This document shows positions 58,007-64,000 of a stretch of 64,000 nt of DNA, in pieces; positions within the stretch are counted from its first letter, which is position 1; each line of letters begins with the position of its first letter. The notes beneath the pieces are model-generated. The model was not told the origin of the DNA. It saw nothing but the letters and a program-made list of their open reading frames with translations, and searched no databases. The position numbers and the translations under genes were made by a program. Source of the stretch: Saccharopolyspora rosea (GTDB taxonomy: Bacteria; Actinomycetota; Actinomycetes; Mycobacteriales; Pseudonocardiaceae); NCBI RefSeq assembly GCF_025643595.1, contig NZ_CP102826.1, forward strand, positions 1,116,001 through 1,180,000. Reading direction: 5' to 3'.

Positions 58007-60361
58007 ATGAGCGTGTCCCGTGAACGGTTGCCGATCCCCGGTCCGGAGCGGCCTTCGGCGAACGCGTTGGACGTCCGCGACCAGCGCCCGCCGTTCCAAC
58101 CGCAGCAGCCGCTCACGCCACCGGAGGGCGCGCCGAACGTGGTCGTGGTGCTCGTCGACGACATGGGTTTCGGCGCACCGAGCGCGTTCGGCGGTCCGTG
58201 CCGCATGCCGACCGCGGAACGGCTGGCCGACGGCGGCCTGCGCTACAGCCGCTTCCACGTCACGGCGATCTGCTCGCCGACCCGGCAGGCGCTGCTGACC
58301 GGGCGCAACCACCACTCGGTGGGCATGGGCGTCACCACGGAGATGGCCAGCGCCGCGCCCGGCTACTGCGGCATCCGGCCGTTGAGCGCCGCCACGATGG
58401 GCCAGATCCTGCAGGGGAACGGGTACAGCACCGCTGCGTTCGGCAAGTGGCACCAGACCCCGGCGCGCGATGTCAGCGCGGCCGGGCCGTTCGACCGGTG
58501 GCCGACCGGTGAGGGCTTCGACAGATTCTACGGCTTCCTGTGCGCCGAGATGAACCACTGGTACCCGGTGCTGTTCGACGGCACGAAGCCGGTCGAACCG
58601 TCCCGCAAGCCCGAGGACGGCTACCACCTGTCCGAGGACCTGGTGGACCAGGCCATCGACTGGGTCCGCGACCAGCACTCGCTCAAGCCGGACAACCCGT
58701 TCTTCGTGTACCTGCCCTTCGGCGCCACGCACGCGCCGTACCACGTGCCCAAGGAGTACCGCGAGAAGTACCGGGGCAGGTTCGACCACGGTTGGGACGA
58801 GCAGCGCGAGATCACCCTGCGGCGGCAGAAGGAACTCGGCGTCGTGCCGCAGGACGCCGAGCTGGCGCCGTGGGCCGAGGGAGTGCCGCACTGGGACGAG
58901 CTGTCCGACGCCGAGAAGCGGGCCGCCGCGTCCCTGATGGAGCTCTACGCCGGCTTCGCCGAGCACACCGACGACCAGGTCGGCCGGTTCGTCGACGCGC
59001 TGGAGGAGATCGGCGAGCTGGACAACACGCTGTTCGTCTACATCCTCGGCGACAACGGTGCCTCCGCCGAGGGCGGTCTGGGCGGCACGCTCAACGAACA
59101 CCGCTTCGCCAGCGGCATCCCGGACAGCGCCGAGTTCATCAACGCCCACGACGACGCGTTGGGCGACGCCACCACCCACGCGCACTACCCGGTCGGCTGG
59201 GCGCTGGCGATGAACACGCCGTACCAGTGGACCAAGCAGGTCGCCTCGCACTTCGGCGGGACCCGGGACGGGATGATCGTGCACTGGCCGCGGGGCATCG
59301 CCGAGAACGGCGGGATCCGGCACCAGTTCCACCACGTCATCGACGTGCTGCCGACGGTGCTGGAGGCGGCGGGCATCCCGCACCCGACCGAGGTGAACGG
59401 CATCGCCCAGCAGCCCATCGAGGGCACCAGCATGCTCTACAGCTTCAACGACGCCGACGCGCCCGACCGCCACCGCGTGCAGTACTTCGAGATGGTCGGC
59501 AACCGCGGCATCTACCAGGACGGCTGGATGGCGGTGACCCGGCACGGCACGCCGTGGGTGATGGTGCAGGACGGCGAGGAACGCTCCTTCGACGACGACG
59601 TCTGGGAGCTCTACGACACCACCTCGGACTGGACGCAGGCGCGCGACATCGCCGCCGAACACCCGGAGAAACTGCGCGAACTCCAACAGCTCTTCCTGAT
59701 CGAGGCGGTCAAGCACAACGTGCTGCCGCTGGACGACCGGATGACCGAGCGGGAGAACCCGAAGGAGGCCGGTCGGCTGGACCTGATGGGCGACCGGACT
59801 TCGGTGACCTTCCACGCGGGGGCCAAGCGGCTGACCGAGGAGACCGCGCCGAACGTCAAGAACCGCTCGCACGCCCTGACCGCGGAGGTCGACGTTCCCG
59901 ACGGAGGGGCCGAGGGCGTGCTCGTGGCGCAGGGCGGGAGGTTCGGCGGTTGGTCGTTCTACTTCCACCGGGGCCGGCTCAGCTACGCCTACAACCACTT
60001 CGGACTGACGGTCCGCACCGTGCGGTCGCCGGAGCCGCTGCCCGCCGGACGCCACGAGGTCCGCATGGCGTTCGCCTACGACGGCGGTGGGGTCGGCAAA
60101 GGCGGTTCGGTGACGTTGTCGGTGGACGGCGAGCAGGTGGCCGAGGGCCGGGTGGACGCGACGATCCCGTACTACTTCGCGTTCGACGAGACCTTCGACG
60201 TGGGGGTGGACCGGGCTTCGCCGGTGACCGACGACTACCCGGTGGTCGACAACCGGTTCACCGGGCGGTTGCACTGGTTGCGCGTGGACCTCGCCGACGA
60301 CCTGTACAGCGACGTCGACAGCGAGCAGGAGCGGGCCCGGTTCGTGGCCGCGCACGAGTAG
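58007..60361 (+). CDS. arylsulfatase (type I, formylglycine-dependent)
   Basis: A 784-residue sulfatase that would release sulfate from organic sulfate esters. The Cys89 in ICSPTRQALLTGR is the residue converted to formylglycine (C-x-P-x-R). Other motifs: VVVLVDDMGFGAPSAFGG with metal-binding Asp pair, FGKWHQTP, and ILGDNGAS. The C-terminal about 150 residues form a beta-rich domain (GEQVAEGRVDATIPYYF). No signal peptide is seen, so it is likely cytoplasmic. ATG 58007 follows TGGAGG at 6 nt. The formylglycine-generating enzyme is not in the window. It precedes a lysR gene. Confidence 0.92.
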   Translation: MSVSRERLPIPGPERPSANALDVRDQRPPFQPQQPLTPPEGAPNVVVVLVDDMGFGAPSAFGGPCRMPTAERLADGGLRYSRFHVTAICSPTRQALLTGRNHHSVGMGVTTEMASAAPGYCGIRPLSAATMGQILQGNGYSTAAFGKWHQTPARDVSAAGPFDRWPTGEGFDRFYGFLCAEMNHWYPVLFDGTKPVEPSRKPEDGYHLSEDLVDQAIDWVRDQHSLKPDNPFFVYLPFGATHAPYHVPKEYREKYRGRFDHGWDEQREITLRRQKELGVVPQDAELAPWAEGVPHWDELSDAEKRAAASLMELYAGFAEHTDDQVGRFVDALEEIGELDNTLFVYILGDNGASAEGGLGGTLNEHRFASGIPDSAEFINAHDDALGDATTHAHYPVGWALAMNTPYQWTKQVASHFGGTRDGMIVHWPRGIAENGGIRHQFHHVIDVLPTVLEAAGIPHPTEVNGIAQQPIEGTSMLYSFNDADAPDRHRVQYFEMVGNRGIYQDGWMAVTRHGTPWVMVQDGEERSFDDDVWELYDTTSDWTQARDIAAEHPEKLRELQQLFLIEAVKHNVLPLDDRMTERENPKEAGRLDLMGDRTSVTFHAGAKRLTEETAPNVKNRSHALTAEVDVPDGGAEGVLVAQGGRFGGWSFYFHRGRLSYAYNHFGLTVRTVRSPEPLPAGRHEVRMAFAYDGGGVGKGGSVTLSVDGEQVAEGRVDATIPYYFAFDETFDVGVDRASPVTDDYPVVDNRFTGRLHWLRVDLADDLYSDVDSEQERARFVAAHE

Positions 60362-60378
60362 GCGGACGATTCGGGGCC

Positions 60379-61287
60379 ATGGACCGCCGCGAGTTGGAGT
60401 ACTTCCTGGCCATCGCCGAGCACGGGAGTTTCACGGCCGCGGCGCAGGCCCTGCACGTGGCCCAGCCGTCGCTGTCGCACGCCATCCGCAGCCTGGAGAA
60501 CCGGCTCGGCGGCAAGGTGTTCCACCGGTTGCCGCACGGCGTGGCGCTGACCCCGGCGGGCGAGGCGTTGCTGGAGCCGGCGCGTCAGGTGATGCGCGAC
60601 TTCAGCACCGCCACCGCCTCGGTGCGGCAGGTGCTGGGCCTGTCGGCCGGACGCCTGGACGTGGTGGCGCAGACGACGCTGGCCGTGGATCCGCTGGCGG
60701 AGCTGGTCGGGGCGTTCCTGCGCGAGCACCCGAAGGTCGCGGTCACGATCTCGGACCCGGAACTGGGCACGGATGTGACCGGTGCGGTGCGGACCGGCGA
60801 GTGCGAACTCGGCATGGTCGACGCGGCCGAGCGGGCGGTCGACGACCTGGAGAGCCTGGTGCTGCGCGGTCGCGAGATCTTCGCCGTGCTGCCGCCGGAT
60901 TCCGCTGTCGCGGCCGGACGTTCGGGGCTGGGCGCGGGGGAGTTGGCCGCGTTGGACTGGGTGACGACACCGCGCGGCACCGCGACGCGCGCGGTCATCG
61001 AGGACACGGTGGGCGCGAAGGGCGCGAGTCCGGCGGTCGCGGTGGAGACCGCGCACCAGGCCATGATCGTCCCGCTGGTGCTGTCCGGGGCGGGTGCGAC
61101 GTTGCTGCCCCGCACGATGGCCCAGGACGCGGCGGCCCGGGGAGCCGCGGTGCTGCCGCTGCGGCCCCGGGTCGTCCGCCGCGGAGTCCTGTTCTGGCGC
61201 CCCGGGCCGCTTTCCCCGGCGGCAGCGGAGTTCGTCCGCATGGCGCGCGTGCTGGCCGAACCGGGACGTGCGCGCAAGCGCCGCTGA
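60379..61287 (+). CDS. LysR-family transcriptional regulator
   Basis: A 302-residue LysR protein. The winged helix-turn-helix spans about 1-60 (ELEYFLAIAEHGSFTAAAQALHVAQPSLSHAIRSLE landmarks: EHGSFTAAAQAL and QPSLSHAI), and the remainder is the co-inducer-binding domain. It lies 17 bp after the sulfatase, so both may be in one transcript. Two identical-style LysR boxes flank it, one before the sulfatase and one before the MFS gene. Its natural co-inducer is unknown; sulfate-ester metabolites are a reasonable guess. Confidence 0.92.
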   Translation: MDRRELEYFLAIAEHGSFTAAAQALHVAQPSLSHAIRSLENRLGGKVFHRLPHGVALTPAGEALLEPARQVMRDFSTATASVRQVLGLSAGRLDVVAQTTLAVDPLAELVGAFLREHPKVAVTISDPELGTDVTGAVRTGECELGMVDAAERAVDDLESLVLRGREIFAVLPPDSAVAAGRSGLGAGELAALDWVTTPRGTATRAVIEDTVGAKGASPAVAVETAHQAMIVPLVLSGAGATLLPRTMAQDAAARGAAVLPLRPRVVRRGVLFWRPGPLSPAAAEFVRMARVLAEPGRARKRR

Positions 61288-61436
61288 GTGCCTGTCTTTG
61301 AACTTGGTTCCGGCGGGTCGTGGTAAGCGGCGTGAGCCGCTTTCTCTTTCGGTGAGTGCGCAAGCAACCTGCACCGCCGCCGAGGTTCCGCTCCCGGCAC
61401 CGCCACCCAAAACGAGTTCGAAGACAGGCTCTGAGT
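61284..61436 (+). mobile_element. 141-bp MITE-like element with terminal inverted repeats and 6-bp direct repeats
   Basis: The left end GCCTGTCTTTGAAC (61290-61303) and the right end GTTCGAAGACAGGC (61416-61429) are inverted repeats matching at 13 of 14 positions. CTGAGT directly flanks the element on both sides (61284-61289 and 61431-61436), as a target duplication would. The element starts two bases after the lysR stop codon. Its right half is shared with 50014-50063. It carries no ORF of note, so any mobility would need a transposase elsewhere. Confidence 0.7.
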
Positions 61437-61452
61437 TCGCTTGAACAGCTCG

Positions 61453-61490
61453 CATAGAGCTGCTCTATGGAATGCATCGAAAACCGGTCT
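61453..61490 (+). promoter_or_regulatory. LysR-type regulator box, transporter side
   Basis: CATAGAG-CTG-CTCTATG (61453-61469) includes ATAG-N7-CTAT, followed by GCATCGAAAACCGGTCT (61474-61490), which differs at one base of 17 from the extension at the sulfatase-side box. In both cases the extension starts 6 nt after the CTAT. A further AAACCGGTTCC lies near 61508-61518. It is 247 bp before the MFS start. Confidence 0.8.
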
Positions 61491-61736
61491 CGGGAACAGT
61501 TCGCGAAACCGGTTCCGCACCGCATCCGGCGCCGCTACGGTGATTCACCACAGCCGTACAGAGTCCCTACGACGCGACATCGTCGCAGGTCAGAGGCCGC
61601 GAGTCTGGCCGCTCCGCGGTAATGAAGCGGTGCCGAACGGTGGAAATCGCGATTGTCGGCGACGCATTCGCCGCGGATTCCGCTCGCCCTGGTGCTCCCG
61701 CCGGGGGTGGGCGCCGCGAAACGGGAGGAATCGACA

Positions 61737-63089
61737 ATGGAGCTCGACGTCGTCGAGAACGCTCCGATGCGTTCGTTCCACCGGAAGCTGCTCGTCGCGT
61801 GCTGCGGCGGACCGCTGCTGGACGGATACCTGCTCAGCATCGTGGGGGTCGCGCTGCCCGGGATTTCCGCGGAGATGCGCCTGGGCACGACAGCCTCGGC
61901 GCTGATCGGGGTGGTGGCGCTGGTCGGGATGTTCCTCGGCGGTCTGCTCATCGGACCGCTGACGGACCGGGTCGGACGCCGTGCGATGTACACAGTGGAC
62001 CTCGCCGTGCTGCTGGTCGCGTCGGTCCTCTGCGTGTTCGTCGCGGACGCCTGGCAACTCGTCCTGCTGCGGTTCGTCATCGGCTTCGCGGTCGGCGCCG
62101 ACTACCCGATCGCCACCGCGTTGCTGGCCGAGTGGTTCCCGCGCAAGCAGCGGGCGCGCGCGATGGGCGGGGTGATCATCGCCTGGTACCTCGGCGCCAT
62201 GCTGTCCTACGCGGTCGGTTGGGGGCTCACCGAGGTGGCGGGACCGGCCGGTTGGCGGTGGATTCTGGGCAGTGCCGCGGTCATCAGCGCTCTGGTCCTC
62301 GTGATGCGCCACGGAACTCCCGAATCCCCGCGGTGGCTGGTCGACCGGGGCCGGCCCGACAGCGCGGCCGCGTTGATCCGGGAGGTCCTCGGGGTGGCGG
62401 TCGACGGCGACGAGCTGGTGGCCGCGCGCGAGGCCGAGGTCCGCCGCGGCGGTCTGCGGGAACTGTTCCGAGGGGTGTACCTGCGCCGGGCGGTGTTCGT
62501 GTCCGTCTTCTACGCCTGCCAAGTGATCCCGATGTGGGCGATGTACCTGTTCGGACCGACCATGCTCGCGGCGTTCGGGCTGGACTCGCAGAATCTGAGC
62601 AACCTCGGATCCGCGCTGATCAGCGCCCTTTTCCTGCTCGGATGTCTGCCTGCGATGAAGTTGCTGGACACTGCGGGGCGGCGCCGGACGATCATCGGCT
62701 CGTTCGCCCTCATGGCGGTTCCCCTGGCGGTGCTCGGGGTGTGGCCGGGGGCGCCCGCGGCGGCCGTGATCGCGTGCTTCTGCCTCTACGCCTTCTTCGC
62801 GGGCGGCCCGGGCATCCTCGAATGGCTGTATCCGAACGAGTTGTTCCCGACGTCCATCCGCGCCTCGGCGGTGGGGCTCGCCGTGGCGCTGAGCCGGGTC
62901 GGTGCCGCGGTCGGCACGTACCTGGTGCCGGTCTCGCTGGAGCAGCTCGGCACCTCGGTCACGATGTTCCTCGGCACCGGCATCACCCTGGTCGGGCTGT
63001 TGGCGTGCGTGCTGTGGGCGGAGGAGACGCTGGGCCGGTCGCTGACCGAAGCCGCCTCCGCCCGGCGGGCCTCCCGAACGGGGGTGTGA
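61737..63089 (+). CDS. MFS transporter, sugar/anion:H+ symporter type
   Basis: A 450-residue major facilitator with 12 predicted helices and a large central loop. Landmarks: TDRVGRRAMY (motif A), AVGADYPIATALLAEWFPRKQRARAMG, GTPESPRWL, and ILEWLYPNELFPTSIRASAVG. This pattern fits the metabolite:H+ symporter or sugar porter groups that import organic compounds. ATG 61737 has GGGAGGA about 8 nt upstream; the earlier ATG at 61653 adds 28 non-homologous residues. The shared LysR box suggests it imports a substrate or product of the sulfatase. Confidence 0.88.
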   Translation: MELDVVENAPMRSFHRKLLVACCGGPLLDGYLLSIVGVALPGISAEMRLGTTASALIGVVALVGMFLGGLLIGPLTDRVGRRAMYTVDLAVLLVASVLCVFVADAWQLVLLRFVIGFAVGADYPIATALLAEWFPRKQRARAMGGVIIAWYLGAMLSYAVGWGLTEVAGPAGWRWILGSAAVISALVLVMRHGTPESPRWLVDRGRPDSAAALIREVLGVAVDGDELVAAREAEVRRGGLRELFRGVYLRRAVFVSVFYACQVIPMWAMYLFGPTMLAAFGLDSQNLSNLGSALISALFLLGCLPAMKLLDTAGRRRTIIGSFALMAVPLAVLGVWPGAPAAAVIACFCLYAFFAGGPGILEWLYPNELFPTSIRASAVGLAVALSRVGAAVGTYLVPVSLEQLGTSVTMFLGTGITLVGLLACVLWAEETLGRSLTEAASARRASRTGV

Positions 63090-63101
63090 CCGGGCCGCCG
63101 G

Positions 63102-64000
63102 TCAGTCCTGGTGCGCCTCCACGAACGAGTACACGTCCGCTTCGTCCACGCCGGGGAAGGTGTCCGACGGCAGCGCCGCGAGCACGTGCGAGTGCGCGCG
63201 GGCCGACGGCCACACCATGCCCTCCCAGCGGCTGGCCAGTTCGGCGGGCGGGCGCTGGCAGCACTCGCCGTTCGGGCAGCCGGACTTGGCGTGGTTGGTG
63301 GTGTCCCGGCCGCGGAACCAGCGCGACTCGGCGTAGGGCACGCCGAGCGTGATCGCGAAGTCCCGCCCGCGGCTGGGATCCACGTGCGCCACGCACCAGT
63401 GGGTGGCCCCCGGTTTGTCGGTGTACTGGTAGTACGTCGAGTAGCGGTCCGGGGACGTGAAGACCTGGCGCCCGGCCCAGTACCGGCACATGCGCTGCCC
63501 CTCGATGGCCCCGGTCGGGTCGGTGGGGAAGACCAGGCCGTCGTTCTCGTACGCCTTGTAGATGATGCCGGTCTCGTCGTTGCGCACGAAGTGGCACACC
63601 AGGTCCAGGTACCGGGTGGCGAGGTTGGTGAACCGGTGGGCGGCCATCTCGTAGGACACCGAGAAGACGTCCCGCAGGTCCTCCACGGCCAGGTCGCGCT
63701 CCTGCTTGGCCTCCTGGAGGAACGGCACCGCGGCCGATTCCGGAACCAGGACCGCGGCGGCGAAGTAGTTGGCCTCGACCCGCTGCCGCAGGAAGTCGGC
63801 GAAGTCGCGGGGCTGGCCGTGGCCGAGGGTCAGGTGGCCGAGCGTCTGCAGCAGGATCGTCCGCGGGCTGTGCATCCCCAGGGACTCGCGTCGCAGGAAG
63901 ATCCGCCGGTTCTTCAGGTCGGTGACCGAGCGGACCGAACGCGGTAGGTCGGTGACGAACCGCAGCCCGAAGCCAAGCTGGGTCGCGATCGACTGGATGA
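63102..64000 (-). CDS. RamB/ScfR-type XRE family regulator, N-terminus beyond window edge
   Basis: The frame is open on the minus strand from the window end, and only the C-terminal 298 residues are seen. It matches short-chain fatty acyl regulators (RamB in Corynebacterium and mycobacteria), which combine an XRE HTH, an ImmA/IrrE-like domain and a C-terminal sensor domain. In the ImmA/IrrE region the zinc motif is degenerate: LLQTLGHLTLGHG where HExxH would be expected. GIIYKAYENDGLVFPTDPTGAIEGQRMCRYW is the sensor core (landmarks YENDGLVFPTDPTGAIEGQR). RamB controls acetate and propionate genes. It converges with the MFS gene. Confidence 0.82.
   Translation of the reverse strand, partial: IQSIATQLGFGLRFVTDLPRSVRSVTDLKNRRIFLRRESLGMHSPRTILLQTLGHLTLGHGQPRDFADFLRQRVEANYFAAAVLVPESAAVPFLQEAKQERDLAVEDLRDVFSVSYEMAAHRFTNLATRYLDLVCHFVRNDETGIIYKAYENDGLVFPTDPTGAIEGQRMCRYWAGRQVFTSPDRYSTYYQYTDKPGATHWCVAHVDPSRGRDFAITLGVPYAESRWFRGRDTTNHAKSGCPNGECCQRPPAELASRWEGMVWPSARAHSHVLAALPSDTFPGVDEADVYSFVEAHQD

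Overview
The window is high-GC (roughly 70%) actinobacterial chromosome. Gene content and order (tig-clpP1-clpP2-clpX, valS-folC, ndk, rne-rplU-rpmA-obgE-proB-proA, nadD-rsfS-gpgP-degV-comEA-comEC-holA-rpsT-lepA) follow the conserved backbone shared by Mycobacterium and the Pseudonocardiales. An EmbC-type arabinosyltransferase, RamB-type regulator, C- or G-ending codons, many GTG starts and likely leaderless mRNAs point to a Pseudonocardiaceae genome, perhaps Saccharopolyspora-like. That assignment is inference.

Layout. 1-3 kb: a partial 2H phosphoesterase, a DHA2 exporter, tRNA-Gly and tRNA-Pro. 3.2-7.6 kb: trigger factor and the Clp protease genes. 7.7-12.6 kb: an alpha/beta hydrolase, a Tat-exported esterase, fdhD and an FdhF/YdeP-type molybdo-oxidoreductase. 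12.7-21.3 kb: valS, folC, DUF4233 and ndk. A vapBC module, a zinc alcohol dehydrogenase and a frameshifted phoD sit between DUF4233 and ndk. 21.3-28 kb: GNAT, a radical SAM protein with its DUF2344 partner, and RNase E/G. 28-34 kb: a minus-strand cell-wall arabinan cluster (EmbC-like, GT2, polytopic membrane protein). 34.1-41.2 kb: rplU-rpmA-obgE-proB, a RecQ-phosphoribosyltransferase fusion, and proA. 41.2-43.5 kb: TetR, P450 and ferredoxin. 43.9-49.9 kb: nadD to comEC. 50-57.6 kb: thrC, holA, rpsT, a fatty-acid desaturase, an EamA transporter, a VOC protein and lepA. 58-63.1 kb: sulfatase, LysR and an MFS transporter. The window ends inside a RamB/ScfR-type regulator.

The most informative content is regulatory. 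thrC (threonine synthase) is preceded by a clear SAM-I (S-box) aptamer. The EamA exporter is preceded by a ykkC-class riboswitch whose core looks more like subtype 2 (ppGpp/PRPP type) than guanidine-I. The sulfatase and the MFS transporter flank their LysR regulator, and each has an ATAG-N7-CTAT box followed at identical spacing by the same 17-nt extension, which suggests one LysR controls both. A perfect 22-bp palindrome with the features of a TetR operator lies before the P450-ferredoxin operon, next to a 53-bp tandem repeat. Two perfect actinobacterial DnaA boxes precede comEA-comEC. At least nine genes have a -10-like hexamer 6-8 nt before the start codon, as expected for leaderless transcripts.

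Anomalies: a one-base frameshift in phoD fuses its reading frame to ndk; codon usage changes abruptly inside clpP1; a 141-bp MITE-like element abuts the lysR stop codon, with a related copy at the thrC 3' end.
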